Notes: generated from the sequence alone by a model not told the origin. A stretch of 20,901 nucleotides of DNA from JAHIEZ01 sp964598275 (GCA_964598275.1 CAZRAZ010000010.1:1-20901), one strand, 5' to 3'; counted from the first letter of the stretch, positions 13,053 to 20,809 are shown. Numbers and translations are program-made.

Positions 13053-13931
13053 TTACTTAAGCCCGATGGCTTGACGGTACAAATCTTCCTGAAGACCGAA
13101 TTTGGTATTAAATAGATTAGAAAAACTATCGCTATTATCGAAAAATAGGTAAAAAATATCCGATTCCCTGTTTAAATCTTGGGCCAAATAAATATAAAAA
13201 CGGAGACAGGAATTGTAAGCAGCGCCTCTTTCAATCGGATCAGCAACAGAAAACCATTCCCGGACTTGAGCAAGGGTGCTTAACTGTTCTTTTCGGTATT
13301 CCAACCAGCCAGGATTATAGTTTTTACCGCTATAGTATTCGGCCATGCCTTCGCAAAGGCACTGGGCATCAAAAATTGAAAAATGCTTGGCAGTATCCTG
13401 ATACGAATGGATAAGTTCATGAACAATAGTCTGGTAATAACTCATACCAGAAAAACCAGAAAGATCGGTAATATAAAAATCGATAGTAATAGAGTTAGCA
13501 TAGGCGGAATTCCAATTGTCGTAAGGAAGTAAATTGATGGTGATTTTGTTTAAAGGAAGGGGCCAAAGCTCTTTGAGAAAGCGACTAACATATTCGAATT
13601 GAATTAGAATGTTATTTTCAATAATGGTTAAACCTTCGGTGCAAATATTACTATTCCAAGAAGAACTACAGGTTATCTGGAAATTATTTTTGGCGGATAC
13701 AAGTAATTCTGTTTTCTCTCTTTCATTCAAATCCAAAAAATTTTGATACAAACGGGAATATGTTTGGCTGTATTTGGTGGGGTAATCGTAGGGAGTGGGA
13801 GTAGGAGTAGGCGCAGGCGGGAAAAGAATACCAACAAGGGGAAAGGTCGGCTTTTTGATAAAAACAAAAACGAGGTAGCAAAATAAGCATAATAAAAGTA
13901 GGGTAAGAATGATAGAAATTTTTTTATACAT
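13053..13931 (-). CDS. Membrane-anchored HExxH peptidase-like protein
   Basis: 292 residues from ATG-13931. Residues 1-25 are a signal anchor (KKISIILTLLLLCLFCYLVF). A Pro/Thr linker (PAPTPTPTPYDYPT) covers about 39-52. The main domain has HELIHSY (H171, E172, H175) and CEGMAEYY (E194), the HExxH plus distant Glu pattern of peptidase-MA-like gluzincins; cysteines flank the region. A longer start at 13979 exists, but ATG-13931 puts the hydrophobic anchor at the N-terminus and leaves an 8-base overlap with the upstream PEBP gene, so it is preferred. It is the last gene of the amrS-amrB-amrA-PEBP operon. Target is unknown; it probably acts outside the membrane. Confidence 0.72.
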   Translation of the reverse strand: MYKKISIILTLLLLCLFCYLVFVFIKKPTFPLVGILFPPAPTPTPTPYDYPTKYSQTYSRLYQNFLDLNEREKTELLVSAKNNFQITCSSSWNSNICTEGLTIIENNILIQFEYVSRFLKELWPLPLNKITINLLPYDNWNSAYANSITIDFYITDLSGFSGMSYYQTIVHELIHSYQDTAKHFSIFDAQCLCEGMAEYYSGKNYNPGWLEYRKEQLSTLAQVREWFSVADPIERGAAYNSCLRFYIYLAQDLNRESDIFYLFFDNSDSFSNLFNTKFGLQEDLYRQAIGLK

Positions 13932-14376
13932 AACAGTTTTTTTTAGAATATCTAGCGATGATTTCAGCTTTGGCGACAATGTGGTTTTGCATCGCCGTTA
14001 GTAGTTGAGTGACGGTAGATGAAGACGGTAAATTAAGGAGAGTGTCGAGAGCAAATAACTTAAAAAAGTAGCGGTGGACTCCGAAGGGAGGGCAGGGACC
14101 ATTATAGCCCGGTTTACCCCAGCTGGTGATGCCTTCAAAGGCACTAGGGGGAACTGAATTTTCCGGTATTTCCGCGGTATCTAGCTGAATATTCCAAACG
14201 AGCCAATGTGTCCAAATACCGGAAGGGGCATCAGGATCATCGATAATCAAAGCCAGAGACTTGGTGTTTGGGGGAATGCCGCTAATAAGCAGAGGCGGAT
14301 TAATGTTTTGACCGTTACAGGTATATTTTTCAGGGAGATAATCATTGTTTTGAAAAACAGAACTGGTAAGTTGCAT
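13924..14376 (-). CDS. YbhB/YbcL-type phosphatidylethanolamine-binding protein (PEBP) family
   Basis: 150-residue PEBP-fold protein, a normal length for bacterial YbhB/YbcL. Diagnostic motifs are PPLLISGIPP (27-36), DDPDAP (46-51) with HWLVWN (57-62), GYNGPCPPFGVHRY (90-103, the anion-binding pocket His) and a C-terminal helix. There is no signal peptide, so it is cytoplasmic. Its ligand in bacteria is not established. It starts 2 bases after the amrA stop and overlaps the next gene by 8 bases, so it is cotranscribed with the amr trio; whether it shares their function is unknown. Confidence 0.92.
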   Translation of the reverse strand: MQLTSSVFQNNDYLPEKYTCNGQNINPPLLISGIPPNTKSLALIIDDPDAPSGIWTHWLVWNIQLDTAEIPENSVPPSAFEGITSWGKPGYNGPCPPFGVHRYFFKLFALDTLLNLPSSSTVTQLLTAMQNHIVAKAEIIARYSKKNCYV

Positions 14377-14378
14377 AG

Positions 14379-14921
14379 TTAAGTTATTTTCTCGACTCCA
14401 TATAGCTCAATTTCACCCATTTTTTGCCACTCATCAAAGGGCAGGCCGGCTTTTTGGCACAAAGAGTTCATAAACTCTTCAGGGTTTTTTAGTTCTTCCC
14501 ACACTTGGGGTAAATATGTTGCCTGATTAATACCCTTTTTTAATATCACTCCGGGTTTATTTTTAACTAAATAAGCAAGCAAATTTTGAGGATTGGAGTA
14601 AGCATGTTTTTGGGGGATGGCCAAAATAGAAATTTCGATTTTGATCTTAGGCAATTCCGAAATAGTGACCGGAGTAAAACGATAATCGGTGAAGGCGGCA
14701 GACCGGGCATTGTCAATAACATCCAAAAATAACTTTTGAACCGGAAGAAGATGGCCAATACAGCCTCTTAATTCCCCATTTTTGGTCAGAGTGACGAAAC
14801 AGGCTTTTTCTTTTCTAAATTCGGATGGTATCTCACCAACCACCAATTTTTTTCCGTTAAGCTCACTTTCGATGGCTTTTTTGGCTAAATTTAATAAGCA
14901 TTTTTTGTTAACAATATTCAT
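14379..14921 (-). CDS. amrA: AmmeMemoRadiSam system protein A (AMMECR1 family)
   Basis: 180-residue AMMECR1-domain protein. The family signature LRGCIGHLLP is at 51-60 with the invariant C54. ARSAAFTDYRFTPVT (about 72-86) and LPQVWEEL (137-144) also match. The biochemical role of the domain is not settled; in bacteria and archaea it is fused to or adjacent to MEMO-like and radical SAM partners. It overlaps amrB by 4 bases and is followed 2 bases later by the PEBP gene. No Shine-Dalgarno is seen, which fits translational coupling. Confidence 0.92.
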   Translation of the reverse strand: MNIVNKKCLLNLAKKAIESELNGKKLVVGEIPSEFRKEKACFVTLTKNGELRGCIGHLLPVQKLFLDVIDNARSAAFTDYRFTPVTISELPKIKIEISILAIPQKHAYSNPQNLLAYLVKNKPGVILKKGINQATYLPQVWEELKNPEEFMNSLCQKAGLPFDEWQKMGEIELYGVEKIT

Positions 14922-15529
14922 AGGTGTTGGGCAAAATAACCAATACAGCCATAACCAACCACACTGCTTTCGTCGGAAGTTACATCCGCACTGGTCCGAT
15001 AATCAATCAAGTTCGGTTGCCAATCATACTTTTTAGCCAATCTATTTATCGTTAATATCGGCCAAATCCCGCAAGCATCGGCTTCCCGACATATTTTTTC
15101 TTCATCCCGACTTAGTATGGCCTTGATTGTTTGTTTATCTAAAATTTTGGCAACCGATAGCGGCTGATAGTGGGATAAATCTGAACTGGCGATCACTATA
15201 GTTTGATCTTTAACTTTAAAATCGATTATTTTGTTAACATATTTTTCTTCAATCTCTATTTTCTCTCCTAAAACATGTTTTATTAAGGGGATTTGAATTT
15301 TAACGGAGTGTTCTTCCGGCCCGCCGTGATAAAAACCAATGATAATCACCCGCTTGCAGCCACCCTTTTTCATTAACCGATAGCCGGCGGCGGCCACACT
15401 GCCGCTATAAATATAGCCGGCATGCGGCACTATCAATCCCTTTAATTTCCCAGCAAAATTTTTCGAAACTGCCTCCCGAAAACAAGCTGCTACACTTTTT
15501 GAACCGGTAAATTCCTCGATTATTCCCAT
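14918..15529 (-). CDS. amrB: AmmeMemoRadiSam system protein B (MEMO1 family), short N-terminus
   Basis: 203-residue MEMO-family protein related to LigB-type dioxygenases. Metal-site residues of human MEMO1 have clear counterparts: H36 in VPHAGYIYSG, H68 in GFYHGG, D117 and H120 in SSDLSHY, and C153 in ACGIWPI. The family is usually about 260-290 residues and begins with an R-x-PAVAG-x-FYP segment. That segment is absent here, and an in-frame stop lies a few codons before the ATG, so the short form is genuine in this sequence. Several internal stretches are also compressed. It overlaps amrS by 10 bases and amrA by 4, implying a fixed-ratio complex or coupled production. Confidence 0.92.
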   Translation of the reverse strand: MGIIEEFTGSKSVAACFREAVSKNFAGKLKGLIVPHAGYIYSGSVAAAGYRLMKKGGCKRVIIIGFYHGGPEEHSVKIQIPLIKHVLGEKIEIEEKYVNKIIDFKVKDQTIVIASSDLSHYQPLSVAKILDKQTIKAILSRDEEKICREADACGIWPILTINRLAKKYDWQPNLIDYRTSADVTSDESSVVGYGCIGYFAQHL

Positions 15530-16530
15530 ACGCCAGCTAACTTATGATAACACTTCGGACAAACACCCCGTTTTAACTTATTCTCCACTTGATATCCGCA
15601 CCTTATTATTACTTCTGTCTTACATTTAGGACAAAAAGTAGTATTAAATTTATCGATATTACCGGCATAGACATAGTTTAATCCCAACCCCCGACCTGTT
15701 TCTACTGCCTCCTTTAATTTTTCATAACCAGTACTTTCGACATCGAGCATGCGGTAGTCCGGGTGAAAGGCACTGACATGCCAAACAATATTCTTTGAAA
15801 TATTAGCCAGAAATTTGGCAATTTGTTTTAATTCCTTTTGGCTGTCGTTTTTTCCGGGGATGATCAGGGTGGTTACCTCGACCCATTTTTTTCTTTTATA
15901 TATTTCTGCGATATTATTTAATACCGGTTTTAACTTTGCCCGACAAACTTCCCCATAAAATTTATCAGAAAAGCTCTTTAAATCAATATTGTAAGCATCG
16001 ATATAATTGTCTAAATAATCCAAAGTCTCTCGGGTCATATAACCATTAGTGACAAACACGCCTTTAATTCCCTTTTTCTTGGCTACTTTCATTACCTCCA
16101 CTGCCCATTCACTAAATATGGTCGGTTCATTATAAGTAAAGGCGATCGCCGGAATTTTATTCTTGACACAATACTCCACTAGGTTTTTTGGTTTAACTCT
16201 CTCTCCCAATTCCTCGACTTTTATCCCTACCTCTTTTGATTTTTGTGATTCCCAGAAATTTTGGCAAAACTCACAACTAAAGTTACAGCCAACTGTTCCC
16301 ATTGATAAAATCTGACTCCCGGGTAAGAAATGGTAAAGCGGTTTTTTTTCCATGGGATCGACGGCGACTGCCGTCAGCTTTCCCCAAACCAAAAGCATCA
16401 GGCTACCGGCTACGTTTTTTCTGACCCCACACACTCCCACCATTCCCGGTTTAAGAGTACATTTCCATTCACAAGCCAGACATTGAACAGTTTGGTTACT
16501 TAATTTTTTGGACAAGACTGCTTCGTGCAT
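15520..16530 (-). CDS. amrS: AmmeMemoRadiSam system radical SAM enzyme
   Basis: 336-residue radical SAM enzyme related to PflA-type activases. The 4Fe-4S motif is CNFSCEFC (C82, C86, C89). Upstream Cys C17, C20, C24 and C34 (CLACEWKC and GVCGV) and the C-terminal C300/C303 and C324/C327 pairs could bind additional metal. TYNEPTIFSEW (123-133), FVTNGYMT and IDLKSF follow the family pattern. The substrate is not established. It is the first gene of a five-gene operon and has a TATAAT 7 bases before the ATG, so it is probably leaderless. The coding strand here is G-rich, unlike other minus-strand genes of the window. Confidence 0.95.
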   Translation of the reverse strand: MHEAVLSKKLSNQTVQCLACEWKCTLKPGMVGVCGVRKNVAGSLMLLVWGKLTAVAVDPMEKKPLYHFLPGSQILSMGTVGCNFSCEFCQNFWESQKSKEVGIKVEELGERVKPKNLVEYCVKNKIPAIAFTYNEPTIFSEWAVEVMKVAKKKGIKGVFVTNGYMTRETLDYLDNYIDAYNIDLKSFSDKFYGEVCRAKLKPVLNNIAEIYKRKKWVEVTTLIIPGKNDSQKELKQIAKFLANISKNIVWHVSAFHPDYRMLDVESTGYEKLKEAVETGRGLGLNYVYAGNIDKFNTTFCPKCKTEVIIRCGYQVENKLKRGVCPKCYHKLAGVWE

Positions 16531-16537
16531 TGTTAAT

Positions 16538-16543
16538 ATTATA
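16538..16543 (-). promoter_or_regulatory. Consensus -10 of the amr operon
   Basis: Minus-strand TATAAT ends 7 bases before the amrS ATG, placing the predicted transcription start on the start codon. The preceding bases contain no clear -35. It is divergent from the promoter candidate at 16578-16586. Confidence 0.5.
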
Positions 16544-16577
16544 AATGAATCGGTCCGAATAAAAATAATCGGGATAG

Positions 16578-16586
16578 TGATAGAAT
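16578..16586 (+). promoter_or_regulatory. Extended -10 upstream of the 16616 gene
   Basis: TGATAGAAT, an exact copy of the extended -10 before the RGG/zinc protein gene, lies 29 bases before ATG-16616. An alternative TATAAG (16595-16600) is closer. There is no Shine-Dalgarno before the ATG. Confidence 0.35.
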
Positions 16587-16615
16587 GAATTGTTTATAAG
16601 TTAAGAAAATAATAT

Positions 16616-16942
16616 ATGTCACCGGAAAAAACAGTGGTTTTTGGTCCGATTATTGTCTTTTTTGGCATTTTTGGCCTGCTGATTATTCTCTTTTTGAGAT
16701 TGGTAATCAGGCTGGTCCTTAAAGGCAGAGCCAGCAGTTGGAGCGGAGAATTGGTGGACAAACTTCATAATGTGGGTGAAGACAATGACGGTCGATCGGT
16801 TGATTACTACACTTTAGTGTTTAAAATCGAGGAAGGGAAAACGATTAAGGTGGGTACCTCAAAATTAATTTGGGAGACTTATTCAATTGGCGATAAAGCC
16901 ATTAAAAAAGCCGGTACTTTTAGACCGGAAAAAATAAGTTAA
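16616..16942 (+). CDS. Small membrane-anchored protein, DUF3592-like
   Basis: 108 residues. One membrane helix covers about 8-30 (VVFGPIIVFFGIFGLLIILF), followed by a basic stretch. A small beta-rich domain follows: WSGELVDK (41-48), YYTLVFKIEEGKTIKVG (about 64-80) and YSIGDKAIKKAGTFRPEKI. This is the layout of DUF3592-type proteins, whose function is unknown. The stop overlaps the ATG of the giant surface protein by one base (TAATG), so the two are cotranscribed and it may help that protein's export or placement; this is inference. Confidence 0.6.
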   Translation: MSPEKTVVFGPIIVFFGIFGLLIILFLRLVIRLVLKGRASSWSGELVDKLHNVGEDNDGRSVDYYTLVFKIEEGKTIKVGTSKLIWETYSIGDKAIKKAGTFRPEKIS

Positions 16943-19900
16943 TGAAAAAAATTTTCATGGCGTTTATTTTCTTTGTAGTTCTTTATTTTTTTCCTAAAGA
17001 TAGTTTGGCCTATCAACAGTCCGAAGGCGTATGCTACTCCCAATGCGCCGCTCATAAATTCGTCTGGAAGGGCGATTTCTGCTGGGACATGTTTCAGAGC
17101 CAGTGCTCCATGGGGTCAAAGGATGCCGTCGACACTGCCATTGACCTGGTCAAGGATTCCGCCAAAGCCATGGCAACTGGAAAATTGAAAATGATTGTCG
17201 ATGTTGACCCGATTTTTACGCAATTGTTTATCTGCAAACCTTTGATCGAAGACTGTATCGTCCCCATCCTAGCGGAATGTAAAAAAACCTGTACTGATAT
17301 TAGCGATACATATTATGCTCCCAATCTATATGTCGGAAATCAATACGGATCCACCGTGTTCCAAAACATATATTACGATGAAGACCGTCACCAACTAACG
17401 TTTAAGGTGACGAATAATGGCGGTTATGCCTGGGATATTGATGTCACAGCCTCCTGGGGACATACCGGAAACCGCGATAAAATTGTCAGCGGTGGCGGGA
17501 CTCTGTTTACCGAAAAAATTCCAGAAATGTTGTTTTTCGGCGCTAGGGTCGGCTCACCCAAAGAACCCGGGGATTATGTCACAGATTTTCTAATTGATCA
17601 AAGTAATTTTTCCAATTGGTTAGGCAAATACAAATCCGATGCGGACAACCACTACATCCCGCCGGCATGGTATAAGACTATCCCCTTTACTGCACCTGCT
17701 GGCGAATATACAAAAATTACCCTGAACGTCGATCCCAATAATATAATTCCGGAAGCTAGTGAAGGTGATAATATGACAATTTACGAAATTGATAACCTGC
17801 CTACTCCGGTATATTTAACCATTGAAAATTTCACATTCAAACGCACAAATCCTACTGATTTAACCGAATATTCGGTTAATTTTAATCTCAAAAATAGCGG
17901 TGAAGAGGGTGGGAATGCGCATATTAAATGGTATGACGGAAGTTACCAGCCCGGAAGTAATACTATTTTTGAACAAAATCAGACTATAGCGGGATTAAAC
18001 AAAGCTTCTTTTGACCATGATATTATAGTGGACGTCAGCCGGGGAAGAGATTCGTGTAATTCATCGCATAAATATACATTGATGGTATTTGATGATGAGG
18101 GTTTTATCAAAACCAGATACGAATTTTCCATACCCACCTATGCGGGATCTATTTACGGTCGGGTAGACGATATTTTTGGAAAGAAGGTTGTTGGAGCGAC
18201 CGTTTCTACCAGCACCGGCCAGACGACAACGACTGACAACGGGGGAAATTATTATATCGGGGGAATACCGACTTTAGGATTACTTACCCTAACGGTAACC
18301 CACCCGGATTTTAGCCGGTCGGAATCAAAAGAAATGGATATCAAATTCGACGACAGTAAAGATAAATGCCAGATCGAAGGATTAACCCATACCGGTATTA
18401 ATTTTGTACTGAAAGATCAGGATGTAGTTTTTACCGTCACACTTAAAGATACCGCGGGAAATCCGATAAATGGCCACGTGTTGGCTACCAATAAGATGTC
18501 CGACGATGAGGATATAACTAAAACATATTTCAGGCTGGATAAAGATATTAACGGCACGGGAGAGCTGGGCGCACTCCAACCGGGGGAATATATGTTCACC
18601 ATAGACGCCGGAGGCTATAAGACGATTGCTCAAACGGTTTCGGCTGTTCCCAATAACCAGAATTTGGAGTTTATTTTGGAACCCCTGTTGGGTCGAAAAG
18701 ATGAAGGAAATTTACTTATCCAGCCGCCCCAGCTACTATGGCAAATGGACCGTGGTACGGAAATAGTATCTAAAGTTTCGGCTACCAAAGACGGTAAGCG
18801 CGTTATTCTCTATACCACAAAAAACAAAGCTGATACCGGGAAACTGTATTTTTTGGATTCCGTTTCCGGTAATCAGGTTAAAGCAATAAACACTCCGGCT
18901 ACCGGTGGTAATTCCAAAGCATGTTTAAGTACTTCGTATGACGGCAATACGACCGCCTTACTGGTGCACAAGGGTGTGCCCGGAATCTCCGATAATAAAG
19001 ATAACTCCCTGATTCTTTTTGATAATCAGGGTCATGAATTTGCCAGACATGATCAAATTTCAGGCAACGCTGTTGACAATTGCGCCGTTTCCCCGGATGG
19101 TTTTTATATTTTCCCCGGATTTTTAATCAATAAGAGTTTGTATGCGTATTCCCGTATGGAAATTATGGGGTTGGGCGGTTATTCAACCATGGGTTATACA
19201 CCACCGGTCTATTTTCTTCACGGCAACGGACTTATTGCCGGTTGTGAGGGAGGAGGAGGCAATTCATGTGCCATGACTATCGCCAGGAAAGAATTAACCC
19301 GATATAACGGTGTTTCGAAAAGTCGTATTACAGATTCAAGTTTTAATGACCAACGGGTTATTTTTGGTGATTATGATAAATTATTTGTATACGGAGGCGG
19401 TACTAAATCCTTTGAAAAAGACGTTAATGCTAGTGGCCAGGAACCTTCTGCTTCCATCACTCTCGGGTCACATTATATTATCTATACCCATAATGAACCA
19501 AAAGTCCACAATGCCGATTTCAAAATTGTAAACGCTGATAATGTTGATTTAACACCAGTATATGAAAAGGATGTTAACGAGAATGTAATTTTTGTTCATG
19601 CCAACGACAAAGGATTATTTTATCTGACCGAAAGAGGCAAAACTCTCAAATATTACCAGGTCGGCAAATACACAACCGAGTATAATCCACCGACACAAGT
19701 GACCCCTGCGTCGCCGTCTACCACATCAGGATTATCCTTCTATAACTTCGGAAGTTTCCTGCCGGCCGGAGATATGAGTTATGCTGCATTGGAACCAGGT
19801 TATATGTATCGAGCTGACCGGACCCTAACGCTTAAGCTATCCGATTCGGGCAGCAGTTTGTATATTTTGGAAGGTACGATTTTTTCGCTTGACGGAGGCA

Positions 19901-20469
19901 GACACCCAATCTTGCTCAAAGGCCAAATGACTGCTGATTTTAAAGAACCGATGATCATATATGCCATCAAATTCGACAGATTTGATTTGGCGCTTTTCCG
20001 GACCAAACTTAACCAGTTCTGGCGCATTCGCACACTACCGGAAAGCGAGTATTTCGTAATTAAAAATATTCATACTAAATTTACCCTTAAAAACTATCCC
20101 AATACTTTTAATGTCCTCGTTGATAGTGGGCAGGTTAATGTTTTAGCCGATAAAACAGAAAAAGTTATTGATTCAGGTAAGCAAATTTCTATTGATGCTT
20201 CTAATGAGATTAAAGAGTCAATTTATCTTAGTTCTAAAATCTTTACAATTATTATCGGGGTTTTGATTGTCATTGGCGGCGTTTTTCTGTTTGTTTACCG
20301 CAAGACTAAAATCGGTGGAAAAATAATTTTTATTTTGAAAAAGACAGCTGTATTTATTTGGAAAATGATTAAAATAATTATGCCGATTTTGTGGAAGTGG
20401 ATAAAGATAGGGGTTTATGGCTTAATTAAGTTAGCCAGGACGGTATCGAAAAGACTTAAAAAAAATTAA
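16942..20469 (+). CDS. Giant multidomain surface protein: CARDB-like, CPReg-like, propeller-like, FecR-like, cationic tail
   Basis: 1175 residues, largest gene of the window. Signal peptide 1-23. A Cys-rich region at 31-117 has ten cysteines, several in C-x3-C spacing. About 128-285 and 288-398 are CARDB-like Ig modules (FKVTNNGG; VDPNNIIPEASEGDN; FNLKNSGEEGG). About 401-490 and 494-582 are carboxypeptidase-regulatory-like beta domains (GSIYGRVDD, TTTTDNGGNYYIGGIP, LQPGEYMFTI). About 595-905 resembles a beta-propeller (LYFLDSVSG, AVSPDGFYIF, LILFDNQG). A Pro/Thr linker lies at 914-930. About 955-1090 is FecR-like (IKNIHTKFTL, VLVDSGQVNV, VIDSGKQIS). A membrane helix at 1099-1119 precedes a Lys/Trp-rich 55-residue tail with further hydrophobic stretches. 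This predicts a cell-surface adhesion or sensing protein. Domain limits are read by eye; no catalytic motif was recognised. Confidence 0.8.
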   Translation: MKKIFMAFIFFVVLYFFPKDSLAYQQSEGVCYSQCAAHKFVWKGDFCWDMFQSQCSMGSKDAVDTAIDLVKDSAKAMATGKLKMIVDVDPIFTQLFICKPLIEDCIVPILAECKKTCTDISDTYYAPNLYVGNQYGSTVFQNIYYDEDRHQLTFKVTNNGGYAWDIDVTASWGHTGNRDKIVSGGGTLFTEKIPEMLFFGARVGSPKEPGDYVTDFLIDQSNFSNWLGKYKSDADNHYIPPAWYKTIPFTAPAGEYTKITLNVDPNNIIPEASEGDNMTIYEIDNLPTPVYLTIENFTFKRTNPTDLTEYSVNFNLKNSGEEGGNAHIKWYDGSYQPGSNTIFEQNQTIAGLNKASFDHDIIVDVSRGRDSCNSSHKYTLMVFDDEGFIKTRYEFSIPTYAGSIYGRVDDIFGKKVVGATVSTSTGQTTTTDNGGNYYIGGIPTLGLLTLTVTHPDFSRSESKEMDIKFDDSKDKCQIEGLTHTGINFVLKDQDVVFTVTLKDTAGNPINGHVLATNKMSDDEDITKTYFRLDKDINGTGELGALQPGEYMFTIDAGGYKTIAQTVSAVPNNQNLEFILEPLLGRKDEGNLLIQPPQLLWQMDRGTEIVSKVSATKDGKRVILYTTKNKADTGKLYFLDSVSGNQVKAINTPATGGNSKACLSTSYDGNTTALLVHKGVPGISDNKDNSLILFDNQGHEFARHDQISGNAVDNCAVSPDGFYIFPGFLINKSLYAYSRMEIMGLGGYSTMGYTPPVYFLHGNGLIAGCEGGGGNSCAMTIARKELTRYNGVSKSRITDSSFNDQRVIFGDYDKLFVYGGGTKSFEKDVNASGQEPSASITLGSHYIIYTHNEPKVHNADFKIVNADNVDLTPVYEKDVNENVIFVHANDKGLFYLTERGKTLKYYQVGKYTTEYNPPTQVTPASPSTTSGLSFYNFGSFLPAGDMSYAALEPGYMYRADRTLTLKLSDSGSSLYILEGTIFSLDGGRHPILLKGQMTADFKEPMIIYAIKFDRFDLALFRTKLNQFWRIRTLPESEYFVIKNIHTKFTLKNYPNTFNVLVDSGQVNVLADKTEKVIDSGKQISIDASNEIKESIYLSSKIFTIIIGVLIVIGGVFLFVYRKTKIGGKIIFILKKTAVFIWKMIKIIMPILWKWIKIGVYGLIKLARTVSKRLKKN

Positions 20470-20540
20470 TCGAGACAAACTACTTGAGCCCAGCCTTTTG
20501 AATTTGTTGACTAAAATCGGGAATATAGGGGTGAAAAATT

Positions 20541-20804
20541 TCATTTAAGAGTGAAGAGCACTTTGAAAAAAGACCGATATTTTTGGGCATTTTTTTTGAG
20601 GGATTGTCGGATTTCGGCTTCCAATTTTTGGTGATTGGGAATTAAACAAAAGAGACTATAAGAAGTGCCAAACAAAATCATGGCGCCGCCGATGGGAATA
20701 AGAAAAATACCGATAAAAACCGGCAAGAGAAAAAAGCCTAACATCAAAATCAGAAAACCAAAAAGGGTCAATCGGTGAATGGGAATTAGAGAATATAGGT
20801 TCAT
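20541..20804 (-). CDS. Small membrane protein, possibly frameshifted near its 3' end
   Basis: 87 residues as read. Two hydrophobic segments at about 12-32 and 34-54 (LFGFLILMLGFFLLPVF; IPIGGAMILFGTSYSLF) are followed by a charged cytoplasmic-type helix (KLEAEIRQSLKK). No known family was recognised. After LKK the frame crosses a run of eight A (T at 20590-20597) and ends at 20541. Another frame continues past that run as 36 protein-like residues starting MPKNIGLFSKCSSLLNEIF and ending in QQIQKAGLK at 20480. Seven A instead of eight would join the two, giving a protein of about 107 residues and a tight convergent end against the giant gene. It follows the partial upstream gene by 5 bases. Confidence 0.6.
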   Translation of the reverse strand: MNLYSLIPIHRLTLFGFLILMLGFFLLPVFIGIFLIPIGGAMILFGTSYSLFCLIPNHQKLEAEIRQSLKKNAQKYRSFFKVLFTLK

Positions 20805-20809
20805 GTTTG

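Noticed and set aside
19755..19775. Second copy of the PAGRQ-type palindrome at CTGCCGGCCGGAGA inside the giant gene
   Set aside because: It lacks the outer TGCC/GGCA arms and the encoded peptide is LPAGDM, so the resemblance is superficial.
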